A DNA stretch of 64,000 nt from the NCBI RefSeq assembly GCF_004101245.1, contig NZ_SCIN01000003.1, positions 868,001 through 932,000 on the forward strand. The letters are read 5' to 3'. Positions within the stretch are counted from its first letter, which is position 1; each line of letters opens with the position of its first letter. The notes under the pieces were generated by a model. That model made no database searches and was not told where the DNA came from. It saw only the letters and a program-made list of their open reading frames with translations. This document shows positions 46,841-56,812 of the stretch, piece by piece. The stretch comes from Sphingomonas sp. UV9 (GTDB taxonomy: Bacteria > Pseudomonadota > Alphaproteobacteria > Sphingomonadales > Sphingomonadaceae). A program made the translations under genes and the position numbers.

Positions 46841-46908
46841 GCTTTTCAGTGATCTGTTGGCCGAAAAGCCATCCTTAGAAGGCACCGCTCCGACACTGCT
46901 TATCCACC

Positions 46909-48246
46909 CTAAACCTGCCCCGGCCCGATCTTCTCGTAGCTATCCACGTTCACCTTGGGCCCATGCCCCGTCGGCGCATGCGGAAAGTCCCGGTCGGCCG
47001 GCTCGCGTTCATCGAGCCCACCCTCCCATTTCGCCACTACGGTCGCCGCCACCGCATTGCCGATCACATTTGTCGCCGAGCGCCCCATGTCGAGGAAATG
47101 GTCGACCGCGAGGATCAGCAGGATCCCCGCCTCCGGGATCTTGAACATCGACAACGTGCCCGCGATCACCACCAGCGATGCGCGCGGTACGCCGGCAATC
47201 CCCTTCGACGTCACCATCAGCACCAGCAGCATCGCGATCTGCTGCCCGATCGGCATGTCGATCCCGTACGCCTGCGCGATGAACAGCGACGCGAACGTCA
47301 TGTACATCATCGACCCGTCGAGATTGAACGAATAGCCGAGCGGCAGCACGAAGCTCGCGATCCGCGGCGGCACGCCGAACCGGTCGAGCGCCTCCAGCGT
47401 CCGCGGATAGGCCGCCTCCGACGACGCCGCCGAGAAGGCGAGGATCAGCGGATCGCGGATATACCGGACCAGCAACCGCGTCCGCGGCCCGATCAGCAGG
47501 AACGCGATCCCGATCAGCATCGCCCATAGCAGTGCCAAGCCGATATAGAAGGTCAGCATGAAATAGCCGAGTTGGCCAAGAATGGTCGGACCGCGCTCGG
47601 CAAGCGTCGCCGTCACGGCCGCGAACACCGCGAACGGCGCGAATCGCATCACGTAGTTGGTGATCTGGAGCATGACCGCCACCAGCGCCTCGATCGCCTT
47701 GACCAGCGGCGCGGCCTTCTCGCCGACCGCGGTGATCGCGACTCCGACGAACACCGAGAACACGACGATCTGGAGGATCTCGTTGCTCGCCATCGCCGCG
47801 ATCATCGAATCGGGGACGATATGCGAGATGAACTTGGCAAGATCGAACGCCGCGGCATCGACGCCGCTCGACGCGGTCGCTGGCGGGATCGCGAGCTCCA
47901 AGCCCACGCCCGGCTGCAACACGTTGACGAGGATCATGCCCAGCGTCAGCGACAACAGGCTCGCGCAGACGAACCACCCGAGGCTGCGCAGGCCTACCCG
48001 GCCGAGCGCGCCCGTATCGCCCATATGCGCGATGCCGACGACCAGCGTGGAGAACACCAGCGGCGCGATGATCATCTTGATCAGCCGCAGGAACAGCGAC
48101 GTGACGATCGAGAAATACCCGGCGATGTCCTTCAACTGCGCTGCGGACTCAGGCGTGCCGTTGTCGATCGACGCATTGAGGATCCAGCCGAGGACCATCC
48201 CCGCGACGAGGCCGAACAAGATGTAATAGGTTAGCCGCTTGGCCAT
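46909..48246 (-). CDS. Dicarboxylate/amino acid:cation symporter (DctA/GltP family)
   Basis: A 445-residue secondary transporter of the DAACS family. Eight hydrophobic helices and the hairpin-loop signatures are visible: GDTGALGRVGLRSLGWF, AFSAASSEAAYPRTLEAL (serine-rich HP1), PLGYSFNLDGSMMYMTFA (the NMDGT-equivalent) and VIAGTLSMFKIPEAGILLILAVDHFLDMGRSATNVIGNA (in pieces, HP2 and helix 8). Substrates are C4-dicarboxylates or glutamate. ATG 48246 has GGGAG upstream; divergent from the M24 gene. Confidence 0.93.
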   Translation of the reverse strand: MAKRLTYYILFGLVAGMVLGWILNASIDNGTPESAAQLKDIAGYFSIVTSLFLRLIKMIIAPLVFSTLVVGIAHMGDTGALGRVGLRSLGWFVCASLLSLTLGMILVNVLQPGVGLELAIPPATASSGVDAAAFDLAKFISHIVPDSMIAAMASNEILQIVVFSVFVGVAITAVGEKAAPLVKAIEALVAVMLQITNYVMRFAPFAVFAAVTATLAERGPTILGQLGYFMLTFYIGLALLWAMLIGIAFLLIGPRTRLLVRYIRDPLILAFSAASSEAAYPRTLEALDRFGVPPRIASFVLPLGYSFNLDGSMMYMTFASLFIAQAYGIDMPIGQQIAMLLVLMVTSKGIAGVPRASLVVIAGTLSMFKIPEAGILLILAVDHFLDMGRSATNVIGNAVAATVVAKWEGGLDEREPADRDFPHAPTGHGPKVNVDSYEKIGPGQV

Positions 48247-48317
48247 TAATCGCTCCCGAAACGTGGCGACAGGGAAGGGGATTGCGGCGCCCGGGTCAAG
48301 GACCCTATCGTCCGGTG

Positions 48318-49595
48318 ATGTCGACCGCACCCCATCTGCCCGCCTTCAGCCCCTCGCGTCGTGACCTGCTGGGGCTCGCGATCGCGGCGCCGTTGCTGTC
48401 CACCAGCGCGATTCTTCGTGCCGCCGAGCCCGATTTGTCCGCGCTGTCCGATATTACCGTGACGACCAGGCCGATCGATGCTGCCGAGCGCGCCGCGCGC
48501 CTGGTCCGCGCCCAGGCGTTGATGAAGGCGGCAGGTATCGGCGCGGTGCTGATCGAGCCGGGGTCGTCGATGATCTACTTCACCGGCGTTCGCTGGGGAC
48601 GGAGCGAGCGGCTCACCGCGGCGATCCTGCCGGCCGAGGGCGCGCCGTGTATCGTCACGCCGTTCTTCGAGGAGCCCTCGGTCCGCGAGACGCTCGCGGT
48701 CCCCGCCGAGGTCCGCGTCTGGCAGGAGGATCAGGATCCGTTGGCTGTGGTCGCCGGCTTCCTGCGTGATCGCAAACTCGCCACGCGACCGATCGCGATC
48801 GAGGAAACGGTGCGCTTCTTCGCCTATGACGCGCTCGCCCGCGCGATGCCGGGGGCGAAGATCGTCTCCGCCAATCCCATCGTGCGCGGGTGTCGCATGA
48901 TCAAGACGCCCGCCGAGATCGCACTGATGCAGACCGCCACCGAGGTCACGCTCGCCGCCTACCGCTGGACCTATGCGCGCGTCGAAAAAGGCATGACCGG
49001 CCCGGAGATCGGCGCGCTCATGACCGCGGCGACCAAGCAGCTCGGTGGCGCGCCCGAATTTTCGATGGCGCTGGTTGGCGAGGCGTCGGCCTATCCGCAC
49101 GGCAGCCGCGAGATCCACCGCGTCGCCGACGGACAAGTCGTGCTGATGGACTGCGGCTGCACCGTGCAGGGCTATCAGTCCGATATCTCGCGCACCTGGG
49201 TCCACGGCACCGCCTCGGCCGACCAGCGCAAAGTCTGGGACCAAGTCGCGCGCGGCCAGCAGATCGCGTTCGCCGCCGCACGGATCGGCACAACTGCCGG
49301 CAGCGTCGACGACGCGGTCCGCCGGCAGTACGAGACGCTCGGCTACGGCCCCGGCTATAAGCTCCCCGGCCTGTCGCACCGCACCGGCCACGGGATCGGC
49401 ATGGACGGCCACGAACCCGTCAACCTCGTCCGCGGCGAGATGACGAAGCTTGCCGCGGGGATGTGTTTCAGCGACGAACCCGGCATCTACATCCCCGGCA
49501 AATACGGCATCCGCATCGAGGATTGCTTCCACATGACCGCCGCCGGGCCGAAATGGTTCAGCGAGCCGCCCAAGTCGATCGACGCACCACTCTGA
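48318..49595 (+). CDS. Tat-exported M24-family metallopeptidase (Xaa-Pro aminopeptidase-like)
   Basis: A 425-residue exported peptidase. N-terminal SRRDLLGLAIAAPLL is a twin-arginine signal. A creatinase-type N-domain is followed by the pita-bread domain with the metal ligands: VLMDCGCTVQGYQSDISRTW (two aspartates), HRTGHGIGMDGHE (histidine), DEPGIYI and IEDCF (glutamates). Likely removes N-terminal residues before proline in the periplasm. ATG 48318 places the Tat signal correctly. Confidence 0.92.
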   Translation: MSTAPHLPAFSPSRRDLLGLAIAAPLLSTSAILRAAEPDLSALSDITVTTRPIDAAERAARLVRAQALMKAAGIGAVLIEPGSSMIYFTGVRWGRSERLTAAILPAEGAPCIVTPFFEEPSVRETLAVPAEVRVWQEDQDPLAVVAGFLRDRKLATRPIAIEETVRFFAYDALARAMPGAKIVSANPIVRGCRMIKTPAEIALMQTATEVTLAAYRWTYARVEKGMTGPEIGALMTAATKQLGGAPEFSMALVGEASAYPHGSREIHRVADGQVVLMDCGCTVQGYQSDISRTWVHGTASADQRKVWDQVARGQQIAFAAARIGTTAGSVDDAVRRQYETLGYGPGYKLPGLSHRTGHGIGMDGHEPVNLVRGEMTKLAAGMCFSDEPGIYIPGKYGIRIEDCFHMTAAGPKWFSEPPKSIDAPL

Positions 49596-49608
49596 GGGCA
49601 GGGACGAC

Positions 49609-49986
49609 ATGAAACCACACGCCGCCATCGCGATGATGCTGTTGATCGGGGCGAGTGCGCCGCCCGGACCGCCGACGGGGGTCGGCACGTGCGCGTTCAC
49701 CACGATCCGCTCGGTCGGGCAGCGGCTCGAGGATGGCGCGGGCCGTCCGGTGCCGGACTCGGGATCCAGCATCATGCTCGCGAACCGCGTGTACGGCGTT
49801 TCTTATGAGCAGGTTCCGGCTGTTCAGCGGTCGCGTGTCGGCGACCGGGTCATGACCTGCCTCGCAAAGCTGCCGACGCACTGCCCGCCGGGCGACCAGC
49901 GCGGCAAGTGGTACACGACCACCAACCTGCGCACCTATGAGTCGTGGACGCTGCCCGACGCGGAGCACATGTGCGGCGGTGCGTGA
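49609..49986 (+). CDS. Secreted hypothetical protein
   Basis: A 125-residue product with a short signal peptide (MKPHAAIAMMLLIGASA) and four cysteines (TCAFTTI, MTCLAKL, THCPPGDQRG, HMCGGA), probably two disulfides. Mature part has IRSVGQRLEDGAGRPVPDSG and KWYTTTNLRTYESWTLPD. No family recognised. It lies 13 nt after the M24 peptidase gene, so probably in the same transcript. Confidence 0.78.
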   Translation: MKPHAAIAMMLLIGASAPPGPPTGVGTCAFTTIRSVGQRLEDGAGRPVPDSGSSIMLANRVYGVSYEQVPAVQRSRVGDRVMTCLAKLPTHCPPGDQRGKWYTTTNLRTYESWTLPDAEHMCGGA

Positions 49987-50323
49987 TCGGCTTCCCACCT
50001 TCCTAGACCACCCCGCTACAATCTCGATCACCCCGGCGAAGGCCGGGGCCCAATTGGGGGACGACCGTAACGAAGCGCCGTCCTCCGTTATCTGAACCTT
50101 TCCAATTGGGCCCCGGCCTCCGCCGGGGTGGTGGCGGTGCGGGGTGGCGGCTCTCAACGAACGGTACCCCTCCCTACCTTGTTCTCCCGCGAAGGCGGGA
50201 GCCCAGACTGGATCCCCGCCTTCGCGGGGAAACAAGCTTGCTTCGGTGCCAACGGGATACGTACGAACCCACCGCCTACATCCCTCCCTTGAGCGAACCG
50301 CCGCGCTCGCCTAAGTCCGCGCG
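49987..50323. repeat. 337-nt gene-free gap with family B and family D repeats
   Basis: Family B element at 50029-50133 (CCGGCGAAGGCCGGGGCCCA and inverse) and family D element at 50178-50236 (TTGTTCTCCCGCGAAGGCGG and ATCCCCGCCTTCGCGGGG). The rest, to 50323, contains the alaS promoter region, with no clear element. Confidence 0.88.
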
Positions 50324-52975
50324 ATGACATCGACCAACGACATCCGCCGCGGCTTCCTCGACTATTTCGGGTCTCAGGGGCACCAGATCGTGCCTAGCGC
50401 GCCGCTCGTGCCGCAGAACGACCCGACGCTGATGTTCGTCAATGCGGGGATGGTGCCGTTCAAGAACGTCTTCACCGGCCTCGAATCGCGGCCGTACAGC
50501 ACCGCGACGTCGTCGCAGAAGTGCGTCCGCGCCGGCGGCAAGCACAACGATCTCGACAATGTCGGCTACACCGCGCGCCACCATACTTTCTTCGAAATGC
50601 TCGGCAATTTCTCGTTCGGCGATTATTTCAAGGAACAGGCGATCACGCACGCCTGGACGCTGCTGACCAAGGAATGGGGCCTGTCGCCGGACAAGCTCAC
50701 CGCCACCGTCTACCACACCGACGATGAGGCGTTCGACCTCTGGAAGAAGATCGCGGGCCTCCCCGATCACCGCATCATCCGCATCCCGACCAAGGATAAT
50801 TTCTGGTCGATGGGCGACAACGGGCCGTGCGGGCCGTGCTCGGAAATCTTCTACGATCACGGCGACCATATCTTCGGCGGCCCTCCCGGTTCGCCGGACG
50901 AGGACGGCGACCGCTTCGTCGAGATATGGAACCTCGTGTTCATGCAATATGAGCAGGAAAATGCCGAGATCGTCGGCAACCTGCCCAAGCCCTCGATCGA
51001 CACCGGCATGGGGCTCGAGCGGATCGCCGCGGTCATGCAGGGCGTTACCGACAATTACGACACCGACACGTTCAAGGCGCTGATCGCAGCGTCGGGCGCG
51101 CTGACGCATACCGCGACCGACGGCGCCAACACCGCCAGCCACCGCGTGATCGCCGACCATTTGCGGACCGCGGGCTTCTTGGTCGCGGACGGCGTGCTGC
51201 CCGCGAACGAAGGCCGCGGCTATGTCCTGCGCCGGATCATGCGCCGCGCGATGCGCCACGCGCATATCCTCGGCGCGAAGGAGCCGTTGATGCACCGGCT
51301 GGTCCCCGCGCTCGTCACCGAGATGGGCGCTGCCTATCCCGAATTGTCGCGGGCGCGCCCGCTGATCGAGGCGACGTTGCAGCAGGAGGAGACGCGCTTC
51401 CGCCAGACTCTCGACAAGGGGCTGAAGCTGCTCGACGAGGCAACCGTCGGCATGATTGACGGCACGCTGGCAGGCGACGTCGCATTCAAGCTCTACGACA
51501 CGTTCGGCTTTCCTTACGACCTCACCGAGGACGCGCTGCGTGAGCGCAATATCGCGGTCGACCGCGCAGGCTTCGACACCGCGATGGCCGAGCAGAAGCG
51601 CGCCGCCCGCGCCGCGTGGAAGGGATCGGGCGCCAAGGCCTCCGACGACATCTGGTTCGACATCGTCGAGCAGACCGGCGGTACCGAATTCCTCGGCTAT
51701 GCGTCCGACACCGGCGAGGGTGAGGTCGTCGCCTTGGTCAAGGACGGTGCGCGCGTCGAGCATGCGACGGCCGGCGATACCGTCGCGATCGTCGTCAACC
51801 AGACGCCGTTCTACGCCGAGAGCGGCGGGCAGGTCGGCGATGCCGGGCACATCTCCAACGATACCGGACTGCGCGCGAACGTCACCGAGACCTCGAAGCA
51901 GCTCGGCCGCGTGTTCGTCCATCACGCGATCGTCGATGCCGGCGGCATCAAGGTCGGCGAGTCCGTGAAGCTCCAGATCGACTTCGCGCGCCGTGCGCAG
52001 ATCCGCGCCAACCACTCGGCGACGCATCTGCTGCACGAGGCGCTGCGTGAGCGCCTCGGCAAGCACGTCGCGCAGAAGGGCAGCCTCGTCGCGCCCGACC
52101 GCCTGCGCTTCGATTTCTCGCAGCCGGTCGCGATGACCCCCGCCGACATCGCGCAGGTCGAGGCCGACGTGAACGCGCAGGTCCGCGGCAACGGCGCGGT
52201 GACGACGCTGCTCATGACCCCCGACGACGCGATCGCGATGGGCGCGATGGCGCTGTTCGGCGAGAAATATGGCGATGAGGTTCGGGTCGTGTCGATGGGC
52301 TCGACCGACGACGGCACCTATTCGATCGAACTGTGCGGCGGCACGCACGTCACCGCGCTCGGCGATATCGGCCTGTTCAAGGTCGTCGGCGAAGGTGCGG
52401 TCTCCAGTGGCATCCGTCGTGTCGAGGCGCTGACCGGCGAAGCGGCGCGGACGTATCTGACCGGTCGCGACGATCGCCTGCGCGAAGCCGCGGCGGTGTT
52501 GAAGTCCACCCCCGACGAGGTCCCGGCGCGCGTCGCGTCGTTGCTCGACGACCGCCGCCGCCTCGAGCGTGAACTCGCCGATGCTAAGAAGGCGCTGGCG
52601 CTCGGTGGCGGTGGTTCGGGCGACGCGGCCGGGCCGGAGCAGGTCGGTGGCGTGGCGTTCATCGGCCAGGTGCTCAACGACTTCGAGGCGAAGGGCCTGC
52701 GCGGCGCTGTCGACGAGGCCAAGCAGCGGCTCGGTTCGGGCATCGCGGTGATGGTCGCGATCAACGACGGCCGCGCCTCGGTCGCGGTCGGGGTTACGGC
52801 GGATCTGGTCGCGAGCCACAATGCGGTCGACCTGCTGAAGATCGCGGTTGCGACGCTCGGCGGGCAGGGTGGTGGTGGCCGGCCGGACATGGCGCAGGGC
52901 GGTGGCCCGGACGGGAACAAGGCAGCGGAGGCTGTGGCGGCGGTGCGGGCAAAGCTGGAGGCGGCTGCCGTCTAA
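50324..52975 (+). CDS. alaS: Alanyl-tRNA synthetase
   Basis: Charges tRNA-Ala and edits mischarged Ser/Gly. The 883-residue protein has the class II core ([41 protein letters not shown]), the editing domain zinc site ([17 protein letters not shown] and [15 protein letters not shown]), and the C-Ala domain ([12 protein letters not shown]). Length and order are standard. Confidence 0.98.
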   Translation: MTSTNDIRRGFLDYFGSQGHQIVPSAPLVPQNDPTLMFVNAGMVPFKNVFTGLESRPYSTATSSQKCVRAGGKHNDLDNVGYTARHHTFFEMLGNFSFGDYFKEQAITHAWTLLTKEWGLSPDKLTATVYHTDDEAFDLWKKIAGLPDHRIIRIPTKDNFWSMGDNGPCGPCSEIFYDHGDHIFGGPPGSPDEDGDRFVEIWNLVFMQYEQENAEIVGNLPKPSIDTGMGLERIAAVMQGVTDNYDTDTFKALIAASGALTHTATDGANTASHRVIADHLRTAGFLVADGVLPANEGRGYVLRRIMRRAMRHAHILGAKEPLMHRLVPALVTEMGAAYPELSRARPLIEATLQQEETRFRQTLDKGLKLLDEATVGMIDGTLAGDVAFKLYDTFGFPYDLTEDALRERNIAVDRAGFDTAMAEQKRAARAAWKGSGAKASDDIWFDIVEQTGGTEFLGYASDTGEGEVVALVKDGARVEHATAGDTVAIVVNQTPFYAESGGQVGDAGHISNDTGLRANVTETSKQLGRVFVHHAIVDAGGIKVGESVKLQIDFARRAQIRANHSATHLLHEALRERLGKHVAQKGSLVAPDRLRFDFSQPVAMTPADIAQVEADVNAQVRGNGAVTTLLMTPDDAIAMGAMALFGEKYGDEVRVVSMGSTDDGTYSIELCGGTHVTALGDIGLFKVVGEGAVSSGIRRVEALTGEAARTYLTGRDDRLREAAAVLKSTPDEVPARVASLLDDRRRLERELADAKKALALGGGGSGDAAGPEQVGGVAFIGQVLNDFEAKGLRGAVDEAKQRLGSGIAVMVAINDGRASVAVGVTADLVASHNAVDLLKIAVATLGGQGGGGRPDMAQGGGPDGNKAAEAVAAVRAKLEAAAV

Positions 52976-52979
52976 CTGA

Positions 52980-53203
52980 GCAGTTCCCCCGCGGACGCGG
53001 GGGCCCAGCTAAATACCGTCAGCTGCCGTAACCCTGGCCCCCCGCCTCCGCGGGGGAACTGCCTTTTGGTTGCAGGCACCACCCCGGAACCTATCACCAC
53101 CCCGGCGAAGGCCGGGGCCCAGTTGGGGGACGGCGGTAACGACGGGCGGTCCTTCGTTACAATGACCTTTCCAACTGGACCCCGGCCTCCGCCGGGGAGG
53201 TGG
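52980..53203. repeat. Two adjacent REP-type repeats between alaS and the ThDP gene
   Basis: 52980-53063: arms GCAGTTCCCCCGCGGACGCG and its inverse (family D-like). 53095-53203: family B element with arms CCGGCGAAGGCCGGGGCCCA and TGGACCCCGGCCTCCGCCGG. Both fill the convergent gap 52976-53251. Confidence 0.88.
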
Positions 53204-53251
53204 CTCTTGTATGCGCGGGTTCTGTCGGGCGAGTGCTTCCGCGGCAGCAGC

Positions 53252-54898
53252 TCACCCAGCCCCGCGAACCTTAGCCAGCGTCGTCCCAGCAGTAATAGCC
53301 TCGATATCCGTCACCAGGTGCAGCATCCGCACCCCGCCGCGCCCCATCGCCCGGTCCAGCGCCCCGACGAAATCGCCCGTCTCGGTTACCGTCTCCGCCC
53401 AGCACCCATAAGCCCGTCCCAGCGCGGCGAAGTCCGGATTGCGCAGCGCCGTCCCCGACACCCGCCCCGGATATTCCCGCTCCTGATGCATGCGAATCGT
53501 GCCGTAATTGCCGTTGTCGACCACTATCACCAGCATGTCCGCGCCGTGCGCCACCGCGGTCGCCAGTTCCTGTCCATTCATCAGGAAACACCCGTCGCCC
53601 GCCAGCGCCACGACCGTTCGTTCGGGATGCCGCAACGACGCCGCGACCGCCGCCGGCACGCCGTACCCCATCGCGCCCGCGGTCGGCGCGAGCTGCGTAC
53701 CCGGCCCGGCATACGCCCAATACCGATGCCACCAGCCCGAATAATTCCCCGCGCCGTTGCAGATGATCGCATCCGCCGGCAACCGGTCGCGCATCGCCGC
53801 GACGCACGGGCCCAGGTCCATCGCCAGATCGCGCGGTGCCGGCGTCGACCATGCCATCCACTCCCCATGCGCCTCCCGCCCGGCGGTCCGCGGTGGCAGG
53901 TCGAGCAGCAGCAACGCCTCGGCAAACTCCGCCATGCCCGCGCATACCGCGACGTCCGCGCGATAGGCACGCTGCAACTCGTCGGGATCGGGATGGACAT
54001 GGACGATTCGCTGTCCCGGATGATCGGGCGTGATCAGCGCATAGCCATCGGTCGTCGCTTCGCCCAATCGCGGGCCGACGATGAGCAACAGGTCGGCGGC
54101 CTTCACCCGCTCGACCAGCTTCGGATTGGGGCCATACCCCAGGTTTCCCGCCCAGACCGGGCAATCGTTCGGGATCGCATCCTGCCGCCGAAACGCCGCC
54201 GCGACCGGAATGCCGTTACGATCCGCCCAGCTCGAAAACGCGCCCGACGCGGCGACGTCCCAGCCCGCGCCCCCGACGATCGCGACGGGACGCTCTGCGG
54301 TCGTCAGCAGGTCGGCGAGCAGGTCCATCGTGTCGGCGTCGCAGCCTTGTGCGACCCGCTCTACGCGCGGCCGATCGACTGCCTCCACCACGTCCAGCAG
54401 CATATCCTCGGGCAGCGCGAGCACGACAGGCCCCGGCCGCCCCGACATCGCCGTCGCATAGGCGCGCGCGACATATTCCGGGATCCGCCGCGCATCGTCG
54501 ATCCGCGCCGCCCACTTCGCGACGGCTCCGAACATCGCCTGGAAATCGATCTCCTGAAACGCCTCGCGGTCGCGCGTGCCGCGATCGATATCGCCGACGA
54601 ACAGGATCATCGGCTGCGAATCCTGCATCGCGACATGCACGCCGATCGACGCGTTGGTCGCGCCTGGCCCGCGCGTGACGAACGCCACGCCCGGCCGGTG
54701 CGTCAGCGCGCCGTCGGCGCACGCCATGAACCCGACGCCGCCCTCCTGCCGGCACACGACGAGGTCGATCGCCGGCGTGTCGTGGAGTGCGTCCAGGACG
54801 GCGAGAAAGCTTTCCCCCGGCACGGTGAAGATCCGGTCGCAACCCTGTGCGACAAGTTGGTCGACCAGGATACGGCCGCCGGTGCGTGGTGTGATCAT
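53252..54898 (-). CDS. Thiamine diphosphate-dependent enzyme, acetolactate synthase-like
   Basis: A 548-residue ThDP enzyme with the three domains of the acetolactate synthase/pyruvate oxidase superfamily. The catalytic glutamate is in VVCRQEGGVGFMA, the PYR domain has FVTRGPGATNASIGVHVA, and the ThDP/Mg motif is LAGDGCFLMNGQEL...VVDNGNYGTIRMHQ. No small regulatory ilvH gene is adjacent, so it may be a related carboligase or decarboxylase rather than the biosynthetic enzyme. Divergent from the SMP-30 gene. Confidence 0.87.
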   Translation of the reverse strand: MITPRTGGRILVDQLVAQGCDRIFTVPGESFLAVLDALHDTPAIDLVVCRQEGGVGFMACADGALTHRPGVAFVTRGPGATNASIGVHVAMQDSQPMILFVGDIDRGTRDREAFQEIDFQAMFGAVAKWAARIDDARRIPEYVARAYATAMSGRPGPVVLALPEDMLLDVVEAVDRPRVERVAQGCDADTMDLLADLLTTAERPVAIVGGAGWDVAASGAFSSWADRNGIPVAAAFRRQDAIPNDCPVWAGNLGYGPNPKLVERVKAADLLLIVGPRLGEATTDGYALITPDHPGQRIVHVHPDPDELQRAYRADVAVCAGMAEFAEALLLLDLPPRTAGREAHGEWMAWSTPAPRDLAMDLGPCVAAMRDRLPADAIICNGAGNYSGWWHRYWAYAGPGTQLAPTAGAMGYGVPAAVAASLRHPERTVVALAGDGCFLMNGQELATAVAHGADMLVIVVDNGNYGTIRMHQEREYPGRVSGTALRNPDFAALGRAYGCWAETVTETGDFVGALDRAMGRGGVRMLHLVTDIEAITAGTTLAKVRGAG

Positions 54899-54989
54899 CG
54901 GTGCATCCTGCCGTCCGTTGTGCGCGAAGTCGAGAACCGGTTACGCTGGCGTCGAAGCCGGGACCAACCCGACTCGCCCGGAGAGGATC

Positions 54990-55889
54990 ATGACCGACTT
55001 CATCACCGTCGCCGACGGCCTGCGCTTTCCCGAGGGCCCCGTCGCGATGCCCGACGGCAGCGTCATCCTCGTCGAGATCGCCGCCGGTCGCGTCACGCGC
55101 ATCGCTTCCGACGGCACGAAAACCACCGTTGCCGAACCCGGCGGCGGCCCCAATGGCCTGGCGATCGGCCCCGACGGCAAGCTGTATTGCTGCAACAATG
55201 GCGGCTTCGCGTGGCGCGAGGCGAACGGGTTCCTCACGCCGCACGGCCAGCCGGACGACTATTCCGGTGGCCGGATCGAACGGATCGACATCGCCACCGG
55301 CGCGGTCGAGACGCTCTACAAGGACGGTGATTTCGGATGCTCGCTGCGAGGGCCCAACGACATCGTGTTCGATATGCACGGCGGCTTCTGGTTCACCGAT
55401 CACGGCAAAACGCGCGAGCGCGAACGCGACATCACCGGCATCTTCTACGCACACGCCGACGGCAGCCATCTGGAAGAGGTGATCTTCCCGAGCGAAAACC
55501 CCAACGGCATCGGCCTCTCGCCCGACGGTACCACGCTGTACGCAGCGGAAACCTACACGTGCCGGCTGATGGCGTTCGACATCGTGGGGCCGGGCAAGGT
55601 CGCCAGCGCGTCGGGCACGCCGCTCTACCGCCCAGCCGGCTACAAGTTCTTCGACTCGCTCGGTATCGAGGCCGGCGGCAACATCTGCGTCGCGACGATC
55701 GGCGACTGCGGGGTCAGCGTGATCTCGCCGGCGGGCGAGCTGGTCGAGTTCGTCGCCACCGACGATGCGTTCACCACCAACATTTGCTGGGGCGGCGCGG
55801 ATGGGATGGATGCGTACATCACCTGCTCGGGCAGCGGGCGGCTGGTGAAGACGCGGTGGAAGCGGCCGGGCTTGAAGCTGGCGTATTGA
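54990..55889 (+). CDS. SMP-30/gluconolactonase/LRE-family protein
   Basis: A 299-residue six-bladed beta-propeller of the SMP-30 family, calcium-dependent lactonases. Seen: ADGLRFPEGPVAMPDGS with the metal-ligand glutamate, EPGGGPNGLAIGPDGKLY, LRGPNDIVFDMHGGFWFTDHG, SENPNGIGLSPDGTTLY and an aspartate near FDSLGIEAGGNI. Sugar lactone or related substrate is likely. ATG 54990 has GAGAGG upstream. Confidence 0.9.
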   Translation: MTDFITVADGLRFPEGPVAMPDGSVILVEIAAGRVTRIASDGTKTTVAEPGGGPNGLAIGPDGKLYCCNNGGFAWREANGFLTPHGQPDDYSGGRIERIDIATGAVETLYKDGDFGCSLRGPNDIVFDMHGGFWFTDHGKTRERERDITGIFYAHADGSHLEEVIFPSENPNGIGLSPDGTTLYAAETYTCRLMAFDIVGPGKVASASGTPLYRPAGYKFFDSLGIEAGGNICVATIGDCGVSVISPAGELVEFVATDDAFTTNICWGGADGMDAYITCSGSGRLVKTRWKRPGLKLAY

Positions 55890-55900
55890 GAGCGGCTCAA

Positions 55901-56024
55901 TCCTCCCCCGCCAGGGGGAGGTGGCACCGAAGGTGTCGGAGGGGGAGGACGCGGAACAGAGGTTACCCATTCCTCCCCCTCCGTCCGGCAAGTGCCCGCC
56001 ACCTCCCCCCGCCAGGGGGAGGAT
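55901..56024. repeat. REP-type bipartite repeat, family C
   Basis: TCCTCCCCCGCCAGGGGG-AGGTGGC and the inverse near 56000-56024 flank inner arms (GTGTCGGAGGGGGAGG / CCTCCCCCTCCGTCCGG). Architecture as at 30464. It lies 11 nt after the SMP-30 stop. Confidence 0.88.
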
Positions 56025-56101
56025 CGTGAAAAGTCGATCAAGCCTACGTTGCCGAGCGCTAGCCACCGGCTTATGCGAGGCGAAATACCTGAGGAGGATG
56101 C

Positions 56102-56812
56102 ATGGCGAACAAGCGCTACACCGATGCGGCGACGGCTCTCGAAGGCCTGTTGTTCGACGGCATGACGATCTGTGCGGGCGGGTTCGGGCTGTGCGGGATC
56201 CCCGAGCGGCTGATCGACGCGATCGAGGCGTCGGGGGTGAAGGACCTGACGATCGCCAGCAACAATGCCGGGATCGACGGGCAGGGGCTGGGGAAACTGC
56301 TCCGCTCGCGCCAGGTGAAGAAGATGATCTCGTCCTATGTCGGCGAGAACAAGGAGTTCGAGCGGCAATATCTGAGCGGCGAACTCGAGGTCGAATTCTG
56401 TCCGCAGGGCACGCTTGCCGAACGCTGCCGGGCAGGGGGGGCTGGGATTCCCGGCTTTTATACCAAGACCGGCGTCGGCACGCTGGTCGCCGAGGGCAAG
56501 GAAGTGAAGACTTTCGACGGGCAGGACTATATCCTGGAGCGTGGCATCCGCGCCGACCTGAGCATCATCAAGGGCTGGAAGGCGGACGAGAGCGGCAACC
56601 TGATCTTCCGCAAGACCGCGCGCAACTTCAACCAGCCGATGGCGACCGCGGGGAAAATCTGCGTCGCCGAGGTCGAGGAGATCGTTCCGGTCGGCAGTCT
56701 CGATCCCGACACGATCCATTTGCCGGGCATCTATGTGAAGCGGATGATCGTCGGCGCGCCGTACGACAAGCAGATCGAGTTCCGCACCGTCCGCGAGCGG
56801 GTTTCCGCGTGA
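56102..56812 (+). CDS. scoA: 3-oxoacid CoA-transferase subunit A
   Basis: Alpha subunit of succinyl-CoA:3-ketoacid CoA-transferase, used in ketone body or acetoacetate breakdown. The 236-residue protein has [34 protein letters not shown] and the [13 protein letters not shown] motif. GAGGAGG lies just before the ATG. Subunit B is not next to it: a phosphatase gene (coupled by GTGA) and a DUF5076 gene lie between them. Confidence 0.95.
   Translation: MANKRYTDAATALEGLLFDGMTICAGGFGLCGIPERLIDAIEASGVKDLTIASNNAGIDGQGLGKLLRSRQVKKMISSYVGENKEFERQYLSGELEVEFCPQGTLAERCRAGGAGIPGFYTKTGVGTLVAEGKEVKTFDGQDYILERGIRADLSIIKGWKADESGNLIFRKTARNFNQPMATAGKICVAEVEEIVPVGSLDPDTIHLPGIYVKRMIVGAPYDKQIEFRTVRERVSA

Noticed and set aside
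50276..52819. 847-codon open frame on the minus strand opposite alaS
   Set aside because: It mirrors alaS and its product is dominated by Arg, Asp and His, as antisense frames in GC-rich genes are; no domain is recognisable, and alaS is certain.
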